The notes beneath the pieces were generated by a model. That model worked only from the letters and a program-made list of their open reading frames with translations. It was not told the origin of the DNA and made no database searches. Shown here piece after piece: positions 34,075 through 41,987 of a stretch of DNA of 64,000 nucleotides (position 1 is its first letter; every line of letters begins with the position of its first letter). The position numbers and the translations under genes were made by a program. The stretch lies in the NCBI RefSeq assembly GCF_002019705.1, contig NZ_KV917377.1, positions 1,610,565 to 1,674,564 of the forward strand. The letters are read 5' to 3'. The DNA is from Shouchella patagoniensis (GTDB taxonomy: Bacteria > Bacillota > Bacilli > Bacillales > Bacillaceae_D).

Positions 34075-34806
34075 TCACTCTTGAGTAGAAATAAGGAAAT
34101 CTGTTGCAACTTGAAAACCTCTCGCTCTTGCTTCAGCTAAATCAAATCCATTATCCAAATGCATACAACACACAGTTGTGCGTGCATCATTAGGAACCAC
34201 TTCTGTTAATTCTCTCAACGACATGTGTACATTACCTGGGTAATCAGCCCAAGATGTATCTTGAAAAAAAAGATCGTATTCATTGTTTATTAACTTTCGC
34301 AAAATTGCTTGCGGAATCAGATTGGCATCTCCGCTATAGTACATGTACTCATTTTTTGATTTAAATTCATAACCATAACAATTCAACTGATCTGCGTGAC
34401 TTACACAAACTGGCGTGACGTCATAAGGACCAAATTTTCCACCTTCACCAATCTCTAACCAGTTGACTTGTTGATCTTCGACGCCCATTTTTCTCATTAA
34501 TGACTTTGCCTCTACTAAAACATCTTTCGGTGCAAGTACTGTGAGTTTTGCCTTAAACGTTGGTACCATCTTGAAATAAGAATAAAAAATTAAATCTCCT
34601 AATGAACCGATATGGTCAGGATGGAGATGAGTTATTAATACAGATATTTGAGTGACTTTATTAAGAACTTGATAGTCAACTAACCGATGGAATGTTGCAC
34701 TCCCACAATCAATCATAAACAACTCATTATCCGCTTTAAAAAAAGCTCCATTATTCCCTAAATCTGTATGAAAAGCACTACCGCAGCCAATAAACGTAAG
34801 CATCAT
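34075..34806 (-). CDS. MBL-fold metallo-hydrolase
   Basis: 243 residues with the metallo-beta-lactamase fold: LTFIGCGSAFHTDLGNNGAF at the start, the zinc motif THLHPDHIGSLGDL near 59-72 (H60, H62, D64, H65), a His in SHADQ, and D in YYSGDANLIP near 160. A late His occurs in CCMHLDNG. The layout resembles RNase Z/AtsA-like small MBL proteins. Two adjacent ATGs (34806 and 34803) both fit AAGGGAG; the first is used. Substrate unknown. It is convergent with the GntR-ABC operon and divergent from an Rrf2 gene. Confidence 0.85.
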   Translation of the reverse strand: MMLTFIGCGSAFHTDLGNNGAFFKADNELFMIDCGSATFHRLVDYQVLNKVTQISVLITHLHPDHIGSLGDLIFYSYFKMVPTFKAKLTVLAPKDVLVEAKSLMRKMGVEDQQVNWLEIGEGGKFGPYDVTPVCVSHADQLNCYGYEFKSKNEYMYYSGDANLIPQAILRKLINNEYDLFFQDTSWADYPGNVHMSLRELTEVVPNDARTTVCCMHLDNGFDLAEARARGFQVATDFLISTQE

Positions 34807-34940
34807 TCAAAACTCCCTTCTTCAAAAGCAACTTACTTATTAGTAATTTAACATATTTTCATAGAGGTAAAACCATTTGCTTTTCTAAACGTGTTCATCT
34901 TATAGTAAATTAAGAGAACTTATTGTAGGGGAGAGATTAA

Positions 34941-35444
34941 ATGAAAATAAAAAGCGGGGTAGAGCAAGCAGTTTGTATTCTCGTTATTCTTGCTACTCAA
35001 TCTGACAAACAACATGTCAAAAGTGAGACCATTTCTACAAGACTACATGTTTCTCCTTCATATTTAAAAAAAGTCATGCGAAAACTTGTTATTAGCCGCT
35101 TAATTACAAGTGTCCCTGGAAACAGTGGTGGATTTTCTCTTGCTCGATCTCCAAATTCGATTACAATGCTTGATATACTTGATGCAATCGAAAGCGATAA
35201 ACCTTTTTTACAAACTGAAGGGTTGATCCAAAGGGTATTTCCAGAAACAACAGCAGCGGAAGCAGGGTCCGAAAGACTTGAAAGAATTTTTTTAAAAGCC
35301 GAGAAATCTTACCGCTCTTCCCTTCAGGAAACGACACTGGCCGAAGCCATACATCAAACATTAAATCGCGAAACAATTGAACTGGTTAACTGGAACCATT
35401 CCCTTGGATCTCCTGATATTGAAGAATTAAAAGAAAAAAAATAG
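34941..35444 (+). CDS. Rrf2-family transcriptional regulator
   Basis: 167 residues. The winged-helix N-terminus has VEQAVCILVILATQS, ISTRLHVSPSYLKKVMRKLV and NSGGFSLARSPNSITMLDIL, the Rrf2 pattern. The three-cysteine cluster that binds Fe-S in IscR and NsrR is absent, so it belongs with YwnA/CymR-like members that sense otherwise or through partners. The C-terminal part is longer than usual and helical. GGGGAGAG precedes the ATG. Divergent from the MBL gene by 135 bp, which might be its target. Confidence 0.85.
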   Translation: MKIKSGVEQAVCILVILATQSDKQHVKSETISTRLHVSPSYLKKVMRKLVISRLITSVPGNSGGFSLARSPNSITMLDILDAIESDKPFLQTEGLIQRVFPETTAAEAGSERLERIFLKAEKSYRSSLQETTLAEAIHQTLNRETIELVNWNHSLGSPDIEELKEKK

Positions 35445-35475
35445 AGCACGCTTGTCATAGCTGCTCTATTTTTTT
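35436..35475. terminator. Bidirectional terminator between Rrf2 and kinase-like genes
   Basis: AAAAAATAGAGCA pairs with TGCTCTATTTTTT around a 13-nt loop; T-runs on both strands; it overlaps both stop regions. Confidence 0.88.
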
Positions 35476-36083
35476 ATAGATTGGTATATTTTAGCTACCA
35501 CATTCATTAGCCATCTTGGAACTTTCTTAGGAAAGTAGAAACGATGATAGTGAGTAAGATACCCCTTTTTTAAATCATCCCATTGGGAACAATCTTTCCT
35601 CTGTGAAAAACGTGCAATGTCAATGATGTGCACTTTATTATCCTTAGTTACTAGTAGATTATGCAGATGAACGTCTGATGGATTTAAGCCCTTATTTCTT
35701 GCTGCATTTAAAGCCTCATTTACTTGATTCACATGATTTTCTGTTAATCTCACGCCTTCAATTAAGCATTGGTAAAATGTCTTTCCCTCAATATAATCCA
35801 TAACTATATAGTTTTTACCACTCATATAAACAGAAGGGTAATAAGGTATTCCCTTTACTTTTTTATAATTCCGTGCTTCATCTTGAGCAATATGTTCAAA
35901 TGGAGGATAAAACACTTTTATCGCCATATTCACATCTTTTATTTTAAAAACATAAGCGCTTCTGCCTTTACCAATAAGCACTAATTCTTCAGGAACGTTT
36001 ACCAGGTTTGTTTTTCCACCCTTATTTTCAAAAACAATCTCTGTGACAAATTCGGTGTAGTCTTCTTTTAATTCCACAATCAT
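35466..36083 (-). CDS. Small protein-kinase-like protein (YrzF-like)
   Basis: 205 residues with a reduced kinase fold: glycine loop LIGKGRSAYVFKI (36-48), Lys56 in MAIKVFYPP, a Glu in QDEARNYKKV, hinge YIVMDYIEGKTF, catalytic loop NPSDVHLHNLLV (D137, N142) and metal-binding D155 in IIDIARF. It resembles the small serine/threonine or RIO-like kinases annotated as YrzF in Bacillus; the loop reads DVHLHN rather than HRDLKxxN. Its ATG overlaps the stop of the 41-residue gene upstream (ATGA), so the two are translationally coupled and both lie behind the Mn-riboswitch-like leader. Target unknown. Confidence 0.78.
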   Translation of the reverse strand: MIVELKEDYTEFVTEIVFENKGGKTNLVNVPEELVLIGKGRSAYVFKIKDVNMAIKVFYPPFEHIAQDEARNYKKVKGIPYYPSVYMSGKNYIVMDYIEGKTFYQCLIEGVRLTENHVNQVNEALNAARNKGLNPSDVHLHNLLVTKDNKVHIIDIARFSQRKDCSQWDDLKKGYLTHYHRFYFPKKVPRWLMNVVAKIYQSIKK

Positions 36084-36205
36084 CTCTTCTTCTGTTGCTT
36101 TCGTTTGACCAGTTCTTTTTTCACAAATGGAACAACATGTTTTTGGGCTTGTTTTAGACCTTCACGTATTGCTTTTGATTTCATTAATTTTGTTAACTTT
36201 GACAC
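36080..36205 (-). CDS. 41-residue basic protein coupled to the kinase-like gene
   Basis: Starts at a GTG with AAAGGAGG 8 nt upstream; the longer frame to 36292 runs back into the terminator hairpin and is not credible. The product, MSKLTKLMKSKAIREGLKQA and 21 more residues ending VKKELVKRKQQKKR, has about 15 Lys/Arg and could form an amphipathic helix. The stop overlaps the next start by ATGA. It is the first gene after the riboswitch terminator, 46 bp downstream. I recognise no family; a nucleic-acid, membrane or kinase partner are all possible. Confidence 0.72.
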   Translation of the reverse strand: MSKLTKLMKSKAIREGLKQAQKHVVPFVKKELVKRKQQKKR

Positions 36206-36248
36206 ACAGATTTCCTCCTTTTTCTCAGGTAACTGCGGCAAAAGCTCG

Positions 36249-36289
36249 AAAAAAAACGAGACCTTTGCCCAGTTTGGACAAAGGTCTCG
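36249..36289 (-). terminator. Riboswitch expression platform terminator
   Basis: CGAGACCTTTG, 11-nt loop, CAAAGGTCTCG, then eight T on the minus strand. The 5' arm overlaps the aptamer's closing stem, so the two structures are mutually exclusive. Confidence 0.92.
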
Positions 36290-36378
36290 CAAGCAGCAAA
36301 GATTTGCTGCCAGCAGTGCCGAGGATTTCTCCTGTAATGACGACAGCTGCTTTTATGCTACTCCCCTTTGGGACGTTG
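36257..36378 (-). promoter_or_regulatory. yybP-ykoY (Mn2+) riboswitch candidate
   Basis: On the minus strand the leader reads CCCAAAGGGGAGTAGC near the 5' side and GCGAGACCTTTG at the 3' side, both hallmark segments of the yybP-ykoY element; CAAAGG and CCTTTG form stem P1. Between them lie GTCGTCATTACAGGA with an AGGA-GAAA-TCCT hairpin, CGGCACTGCTGGC (GCAG/CTGC pairing), and a GCAGCAA/TTGCTGC hairpin. The 3' arm of P1 is also the 5' arm of a perfect terminator, the standard on-switch layout where Mn2+ binding prevents termination. I cannot run a covariance search, but the match in order and spacing is strong. Confidence 0.85.
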
Positions 36379-36393
36379 CTTTAATTAATTTTC

Positions 36394-36422
36394 ACTATAA
36401 GCTATTGGATATAAGTATTCAA
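36394..36422 (-). promoter_or_regulatory. Sigma-A promoter of the riboswitch transcript
   Basis: Minus strand TTGAAT (36417-36422), 17 bp, TATAGT (36394-36399). Transcription would start near 36387, a few bases before the aptamer. The rest of the 36423-36638 gap holds no further feature that I can name; AACGATCGTT at 36488 is a short palindrome. Confidence 0.7.
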
Positions 36423-36638
36423 TACAATCCACTCTTTCACACAGACTCTTTACATTGCATTTACAATGTTTGAAATATGTAGGACTTAACGATCGTTCGT
36501 GAATCACAATCATACTGAATGTTTAACAGTATTAATCAACGTATATTTTACTAAGCAATTGCTCATTCACTTCGGAATGTTCAGCTTCTCACCTCTATGC
36601 TAAACTAGATTTACTACCGCAAAAGGGAGACGTGCTAT

Positions 36639-37475
36639 TTGTTTACTCGCAAAACGATCATTATAAGTACTGCTTTTTTTGCCGCTGCTATCGTCTTTTT
36701 TTATGCTCAAAATAATTGGCTTGTTCAAACATCTTACACAGTTGAGTCTGCAAATATCCCGCCAGAATTTAATGATTTTACAATTATTCAACTGTCTGAC
36801 CTTCATAGCAAAGAATTCGGTGAATCTAACCATCGACTTTTATCTTCCGTTCAAGCTAAAGAGCCTGATGCTGTGTTTGTAACAGGAGATTTAATTGATT
36901 CCTATACTCCAAACAATGGAGAAGGCGTCTTTTTGATGGAACAACTTGTCAACATAGCTCCAGTATACTATGTAACCGGAAACCATGAATGGCGCTTAGG
37001 CATTGTCGAAGAACTACAAGAGAAGTTAGAATCGATTGGTGTTGAAGTATTACGTAATCAAGCAACTACAATCTTCAAAGATGATGCAGCAATCGAACTA
37101 ATTGGCATCGATGATCCTGACAGTAATCAAGATTATGCACCAGTTGAGTTTACAACAGCAGCCTTAAACACAGTTCAATTCGATAAAGAACAGTATCAAA
37201 TTCTTTTATCTCACCGACCAGAGACGTTCTCTGCATATAAAGAAGCAAAAATAGATTTAGTATTTACAGGACATGCACACGGCGGCCAAATTCGATTGCC
37301 CCTTATCGGAGGAATCTTGTCTCCAGGTCAAGGGCTTTTCCCGGAATTTTCTGAAGGACTTCATGATGCGGAATATACCACAATGATTGTCAGCCGTGGA
37401 CTCGGAAATAGCTTATTCCCACTTCGTCTTTTTAACCGTCCCGAAGTGATTGAATTAACACTAAAGTCTATTTAA
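36639..37475 (+). CDS. Membrane-anchored metallophosphoesterase (YkuE/YaeI-like)
   Basis: 278 residues. One N-terminal hydrophobic segment (IIISTAFFAAAIVFFYAQNN) is followed by a calcineurin-like phosphoesterase domain with all metal motifs: QLSDLHSKEFG, VTGDLID, VTGNHEWR, LLSHRPE and FTGHAHGGQIRLP. YaeI- and YkuE-type enzymes act at the membrane on lipid or wall substrates. The start is TTG at 36639 with AAAGGGAG 9 nt upstream. The histidine kinase gene follows after 16 bp, so the three genes to 39535 probably form one operon. Confidence 0.88.
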   Translation: MFTRKTIIISTAFFAAAIVFFYAQNNWLVQTSYTVESANIPPEFNDFTIIQLSDLHSKEFGESNHRLLSSVQAKEPDAVFVTGDLIDSYTPNNGEGVFLMEQLVNIAPVYYVTGNHEWRLGIVEELQEKLESIGVEVLRNQATTIFKDDAAIELIGIDDPDSNQDYAPVEFTTAALNTVQFDKEQYQILLSHRPETFSAYKEAKIDLVFTGHAHGGQIRLPLIGGILSPGQGLFPEFSEGLHDAEYTTMIVSRGLGNSLFPLRLFNRPEVIELTLKSI

Positions 37476-37491
37476 AAAAGGAGACTAATTC

Positions 37492-38907
37492 ATGGGTAGA
37501 TTAGGAACGATTAAGACTATTTCTAAAACGCTAAATGTGGAAACGGACCTTTCTACTATGCTACAGCTAGTCCTCGAATCTCTTTTAGATGAAACAGACT
37601 TTTCAAGTGGCTGGATTTTTTTAATTGACCGTAGCGGCATGCACCATCTTTATGCTCATGCTGGACTCCCCCCAGCACTAGCACGTGATGATTGCGCTCC
37701 ATTAAAAGCAGGAGGTTGTTGGTGTAAAACAGATTTTCTTCACGGAAAGCTAAACAGCGCTGTAAATATGTTACGGTGTCAACGATTGGAGCGAGCCGAG
37801 GAACGAAACTGGGGGAAGACAACAGGCATCACCCATCATGCAACGATCCCCATTTATGCTGGAGAAGAGGCGCTTGGGATATTGAATATAGCCCACCCAA
37901 GGAAAACATATTTTGCAAATGAAGAATTAGAGCTCTTGGAATTAGTCGCTCTTCAAATTGGTACTGCAATTAAACGTGTAGAACTTGTCAAAAAAGAATA
38001 TGATCGAGCTCACCTTTATAGTCAACTTGGGTTATTTTTACAAGAGCTCCATCATACAACTAAACGTTCAAAAGAAGATTTGCTTCACCTTATACATACA
38101 TTTTTTCCTTTCACTCAATTTGTTCTGTCTATCTCTGATACTCTTCCTAATGGTGTTGCCGGAGAAACCTATCTACGCCTCACTCCTAGCCGAGAAGTGA
38201 CAGACATACAAGCTGAAATTACCAATCATATCGCTGCACACCTTGCTCTTTCCTTCGAAAGAGACAGAATAGAAGCTGCCACAAAAGAACTCACTGAAAT
38301 GAATGAACGGCAGCGCTTATCACGTGAACTTCATGATTCAGTCAATCAACTATTGTTTTCTGTCAATATGACGATTGGTGGACTAACCCTCCGGACAAAA
38401 GAACATACAACAAAAGAAAGACTTGAAGAAACAAGCGTTCTAGTAAACGCTGCATTAAATGAGTTGAAAGCTATTATTCGCGGGTATCGTGGGGAGGACC
38501 TTGATAACGGACTTTTTTATGCAATTACGCAATATACTCACTTAATTAAACTAAACGCAAAAGTTGAAATAATTGAACCGTTAGAACTCCCTTCAAAAAT
38601 AGAAGGAGCACTTTACCGTATCGCCCAAGAAGCATTAAACAATTGCAAAAAACATGCACAGTCTGATTCAGTTCATATTTCATTGAACTATCAAGAGAAA
38701 ACACTCTGTTTAACGATCTGTGATAATGGAGTTGGATTTAATGAAAATAAACCAAATTATTCGTTTGGTTTATCATCAATTTATAAAAGGGCAGACGAAC
38801 TTGGTGGTGTTGCCACACTTAAGTCTAAACCCGGTAAAGGTACACAATGGAGCATTACAATCCCATATGATCGGAGTGTCATTCATAATGAAACTGGTAA
38901 TAGCTGA
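37492..38907 (+). CDS. GAF-domain sensor histidine kinase (NarL/DegS-type)
   Basis: 471 residues, no membrane segment, so a cytosolic sensor. A GAF domain (about 15-165) contains a run of cysteines: DDCAPLKAGGCWCKTDF and VNMLRCQRL, then GEEALGILNIAHP. The HisKA_3 phosphoacceptor is SRELHDSVNQLLFSVNMTIG with His near 280. The ATPase domain shows LYRIAQEALNNCKKHA (N box), ICDNGVGF and FGLSSIYKRADELGG, PGKGTQWSI. The clustered cysteines could bind a metal, heme or Fe-S cluster, but that is inference. AAAGGAG precedes the ATG. Overlaps its response regulator gene by 20 bp. Confidence 0.9.
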   Translation: MGRLGTIKTISKTLNVETDLSTMLQLVLESLLDETDFSSGWIFLIDRSGMHHLYAHAGLPPALARDDCAPLKAGGCWCKTDFLHGKLNSAVNMLRCQRLERAEERNWGKTTGITHHATIPIYAGEEALGILNIAHPRKTYFANEELELLELVALQIGTAIKRVELVKKEYDRAHLYSQLGLFLQELHHTTKRSKEDLLHLIHTFFPFTQFVLSISDTLPNGVAGETYLRLTPSREVTDIQAEITNHIAAHLALSFERDRIEAATKELTEMNERQRLSRELHDSVNQLLFSVNMTIGGLTLRTKEHTTKERLEETSVLVNAALNELKAIIRGYRGEDLDNGLFYAITQYTHLIKLNAKVEIIEPLELPSKIEGALYRIAQEALNNCKKHAQSDSVHISLNYQEKTLCLTICDNGVGFNENKPNYSFGLSSIYKRADELGGVATLKSKPGKGTQWSITIPYDRSVIHNETGNS

Positions 38908-39535
38908 TGATCATCACATAGTCAGAAAAGGACTTGTTTATTTTCTTGAGTCTCACCCAGATATACAGATCCTCGCTGAAGCAGATAACGGGGAAGATGC
39001 TATTCAAGCTTATAAAAAACATAAACCTGATCTATTATTAATGGATATTGAAATGCCGAAAATGAACGGAATTGAAGCAACAAAAAAAATACTCGTTTCT
39101 TATCCTAACGCAAAGGTATTTATCTTGACGAGTTATTCTGAAAAGGATGTTGTTATCCCAGCTCTTGTCGCTGGTGCTTGTGGCTATCAATTGAAAGATG
39201 CAGACCCATCTCTTCTCGTTCATACGTTAAAAGCAGCTCTTAGTGGTGAAACACCATTAGATCAAAGAATTATGAAACATGTTCTTTCACATATGGCAAA
39301 CCCTTCGAACGAGCAAGAGAAAAGACTAGCACGTATAACAGAGCGAGAACTCGATGTTCTAAAAGAAATTAGCACTGGTAAAAGCAACAAGGAAATCGCA
39401 TCAGCTTTGTTTATCACTGAAAAAACGGTCAAAACCCACGTTTCCAACTTGCTAAATAAACTTGAACTAAATGACCGTACTCAAGCAGCATTATTCGCAA
39501 TCCAAACTGGGATCGCAAAACCTGCTATTTTTTGA
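38888..39535 (+). CDS. NarL/LuxR-type response regulator
   Basis: 215 residues: receiver domain with MKLVIADDHHIVRKGLVYFL, phospho-Asp in LLMDIEMPKMNGIEA near residue 54, FILTSYSEKD and YQLKDADPSLL, then a LuxR-type helix-turn-helix (TERELDVLKEISTGKSNKEI, TEKTVKTHVSNLLNKL). Start at ATG 38888 inside the kinase gene; GGAG is 11 nt upstream. Partner of the GAF kinase. The 3' end overlaps the convergent VOC gene by 45 bp. Confidence 0.93.
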   Translation: MKLVIADDHHIVRKGLVYFLESHPDIQILAEADNGEDAIQAYKKHKPDLLLMDIEMPKMNGIEATKKILVSYPNAKVFILTSYSEKDVVIPALVAGACGYQLKDADPSLLVHTLKAALSGETPLDQRIMKHVLSHMANPSNEQEKRLARITERELDVLKEISTGKSNKEIASALFITEKTVKTHVSNLLNKLELNDRTQAALFAIQTGIAKPAIF

Positions 39536-39877
39536 TGTCATCACTAATTCAATTTCATTTCCTTTATTATCAGCAAAATAAAAAGACCTTTCATTCTCTT
39601 TAAGTAAGACTGTCTCTACCAGTTCAAACTCATATTGGAAGAGACAGTCAATATAGGAAGATGCATTAGTTTCAGACACGGAAATAGCCAGATGGATCGG
39701 CTGGGTACTAACCGGTCCGTTGACAAGTTCTACAATTACCTCACCTTTCCGTAAAAAAAATAGTTTTTCTTTTTCTATAGTGAGCCCAGTAACCATTTGA
39801 AAACCCCATTTGATGACATATTCACGCCATGCTTCTTCTAGAGAAGAAACATGTATTCCAATATGGTGGATTTTCAT
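39491..39877 (-). CDS. VOC (glyoxalase-like) superfamily protein
   Basis: 128 residues with the paired beta-alpha-beta-beta-beta fold: MKIHHIGIHVSSLEEAWREY with metal-binding-type His4/His5, then PIHLAISVSETNASSYIDCL and FYFADNKGNEIELVM with late Glu. It resembles glyoxalase/bleomycin-resistance proteins; the substrate is unknown. The start overlaps the stop of the QueA-like gene (ATGA), so it is translated with it. The tail SKNSRFCDPSLDCE lies in the region overlapping the response regulator gene. Confidence 0.8.
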   Translation of the reverse strand: MKIHHIGIHVSSLEEAWREYVIKWGFQMVTGLTIEKEKLFFLRKGEVIVELVNGPVSTQPIHLAISVSETNASSYIDCLFQYEFELVETVLLKENERSFYFADNKGNEIELVMTSKNSRFCDPSLDCE

Positions 39878-40860
39878 CTAACACTCTCTTTCATAATGAG
39901 ATTCATATCACCAAATTCATGCCATAGATAGCTTCTTTCAATTGCTTCTTTATAAACGGAATGAACGGCATCTTTTCCAATAAACGCTTCCAACATACGC
40001 ATATGACTTGCCTCTTCTTCGTGAAACCCCGTTAGCATGCCATCAACGACAGTTAATTGATAAGCTTCTTTTATATATAGATTTGTTTCTTTATTACAAG
40101 CTACCACTACACCTTTTTCACTCGCTGATTCTAACGCTCTGACAACCGTTGTTCCAACCGCAATTACCTGACGACCTGCTGCTTTTGCGTGATTTATAAG
40201 CTGTGCTTGTTTAGCGTTAATTACATATGGCTCTGGATGAAGAGATGGTGTCGGCCATTTGTCTTTCCCATAATAACTTAACCCTGCATGGAGTGTAATA
40301 AAAACAAGCTCAACACCTGCTTTTTTTAATTCATTGAGCAACCGCCAAGTAAATGCTCTTCCTGCAGAGGGCATTTCCACAGATCCTGGTTGACTAGCAT
40401 ATACCGTTTGATAATCGGATAGTGGCCAATTAGCCGCTGAATGTTCGTAGCGTACAACATCTCCTTGTAAATAAAGATTGTTTAACATGCTCGTATTCCT
40501 TGTAGTGAACTGTATTCGTTTTAAGGGCTTCTCTGAACCATCGCCAATGACTCTAGCTGACACTCCCGTTTCAAAGATTAAATCACCTGAAAAAGCTTCT
40601 GGTAGTAGAGCATCCCATAGGTGATGAGTTAGTTGACGGGATAAACGTACTTCAATTCCCTCAACTGTTTTTATTACAGCTGGTATTGTGCGACTATTAT
40701 TAAAAACAAGAACGTCACCAACTTGAAAATAAGAGCAAAGATTACGAAATACATCATGGTATATTTCGTTTTTACTATACGTCAGTAAGCGTACATCTTC
40801 TCTTGATTTCCCAAAGCGTTCAATTGGAGTATCTGCATTTAATAAAGGAGGCACTTCCAT
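39874..40860 (-). CDS. Divergent QueA-like (SAM:tRNA ribosyltransferase-isomerase) family protein
   Basis: 328 residues. The fold-level motifs of QueA are recognisable: GDVLVFNNSRTIPAVI, YQTVYASQPGSVEMPSAGRA then FTWRLL, FITLHAGLSYYG, VIAVGTTVVRALES, and YKEAIERSYLWHEFGDMNLI. Key segments differ from authentic QueA: GLHFT is GRAFT, the H-x-MHxE stretch is SLHPEPY, and TNFHLPxST is TGFHEEEASH. So it is likely a paralogue with another substrate rather than the queuosine enzyme, and no tgt, ruvB or queG gene is nearby. It is coupled to an SDR gene (stop/start overlap) and a VOC gene. ATG at 40860 preceded by AAAGGGGGGAG. Confidence 0.75.
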   Translation of the reverse strand: MEVPPLLNADTPIERFGKSREDVRLLTYSKNEIYHDVFRNLCSYFQVGDVLVFNNSRTIPAVIKTVEGIEVRLSRQLTHHLWDALLPEAFSGDLIFETGVSARVIGDGSEKPLKRIQFTTRNTSMLNNLYLQGDVVRYEHSAANWPLSDYQTVYASQPGSVEMPSAGRAFTWRLLNELKKAGVELVFITLHAGLSYYGKDKWPTPSLHPEPYVINAKQAQLINHAKAAGRQVIAVGTTVVRALESASEKGVVVACNKETNLYIKEAYQLTVVDGMLTGFHEEEASHMRMLEAFIGKDAVHSVYKEAIERSYLWHEFGDMNLIMKESVR

Positions 40861-41576
40861 CAATTCTCCCCCCTTTGTTGATAGACAATAGCCTCTTCTC
40901 GACTTCCATTTATAGCACTTGTTTCAAGTAAAAAATCAAATACGTCTAATCGCTGGACCGGCGCATCTAGCTCATAATCACAATCTGGTACTGCTAAATT
41001 ATGCATCTCAGTGTCCATTTCTCCTGGATCAACAAGATGAAATCGAACTCCAGTATCCGCACACTCATTAGCCCATGTCTGTACAAGACCTTCAACAGCA
41101 AATTTCGAAATGCCATACGCACCCCAACCTGAAAAACCAGTTTGACCAGCCTCTGATGTTAATGTAATGACAATACCTTCACCTTCCATAAGCATTCCTG
41201 GTAGGACTTGCTTTGTCACTAAATATGGAATGAGTGTATTCGTCAAAAGCACTTCTTTAAATACTTCGTTTGGATAATCCAGTAATAGTTCTGGACCAGG
41301 TCCAAAAATAGATGCATTATTAATTAAAACATCTACTTTTCTATAGATAGAAAATACAACTCCTACAAAACGTTCAACATCATCTGAATTTGACATATCT
41401 CCAGCAAGTGCAACGACATGATTCCCTGTCTTTTCTAGCTCTCTTTTTAAAGCAGTTAGATCACTGTCCGTCCTTGCTGTAATAGCTAAATCGTACCCCT
41501 TTTTTGCATAATGCCAGGCAAGCGCCCTTCCTAATCCTTTTGTTGCGCCTATAATCATCATTACTTTCTTTTTCAT
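40860..41576 (-). CDS. Short-chain dehydrogenase/reductase
   Basis: 238 residues. NAD(P)-binding motif MIIGATKGLGRALAWHYAKK near 6-25, GDMSNSDDVERF, VLINNASIFGPG, catalytic Ser in IVITLTSEAGQ and YxxxK in WGAYGISKFAVEGL; then RFHLVDPGEMDTEM. The basic residues after the glycine motif (TARTDSDL) favour NADP. Start at ATG 41576 with GGAGG 9 nt upstream; the frame runs 31 codons further without an RBS. First gene of an operon with the QueA-like and VOC genes. Confidence 0.88.
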   Translation of the reverse strand: MKKKVMMIIGATKGLGRALAWHYAKKGYDLAITARTDSDLTALKRELEKTGNHVVALAGDMSNSDDVERFVGVVFSIYRKVDVLINNASIFGPGPELLLDYPNEVFKEVLLTNTLIPYLVTKQVLPGMLMEGEGIVITLTSEAGQTGFSGWGAYGISKFAVEGLVQTWANECADTGVRFHLVDPGEMDTEMHNLAVPDCDYELDAPVQRLDVFDFLLETSAINGSREEAIVYQQRGEN

Positions 41577-41730
41577 GTCCTTTTTCCTCCAATACTTATT
41601 TCTATCCTTTATGATAAGTAAAACCATAAGTATTGGCTTCAAACGTACGAGGTGTGTTGATCTACACATTTAGATGGAATCGAATACATCGATAGTATGG
41701 GGACATATACCATACAAAAAGGCATACCAC

Positions 41731-41889
41731 TCAACCATACCTAGCTCTTGCTTCTAGAAGTGCCTTATTCGCATCTTCTTTTTCACTAATCAAATGAGAC
41801 CTAACTCTACGCGTTTATAAAGTTCAGCAACCATTCCTTCACTACATTGTCCGTCATGCACGAGTTCAATATCCTCTTTTGCATATTAA
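41731..41889 (-). pseudogene. Degraded coding remnant with frameshift
   Basis: One minus-strand frame reads YAKEDIELVHDGQCSEGMVA then ELYKRVELGLI and hits TGA; the next frame continues plausibly as ISEKEDANKALLEARARYG and a stop. No start codon or RBS precedes it; a TAA lies directly upstream. This looks like the C-terminal end of a lost gene. The family is not recognised. The rest of the 41577-41987 gap holds only the following terminator. Confidence 0.4.
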
Positions 41890-41950
41890 ATTAACTAGGA
41901 TGAAGATGGCGCTTGCTCCACTGCACAATTTAAAGTTGTTCCAAACTTCT

Positions 41951-41982
41951 AAAGAAAAACCTCCTGAAGTCCTCAGGAGGTT
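41951..41982 (-). terminator. Terminator of the DJ-1/PfpI gene
   Basis: AACCTCCTGA, 5-nt loop, TCAGGAGGTT; on the minus strand followed by TTTCTTT. Confidence 0.88.
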
Positions 41983-41987
41983 AGATT

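Noticed and set aside
36105-36473. Plus-strand frames across 36105-36473
   Set aside because: They lie antisense to the small basic protein and the riboswitch, have no RBS and no family resemblance.
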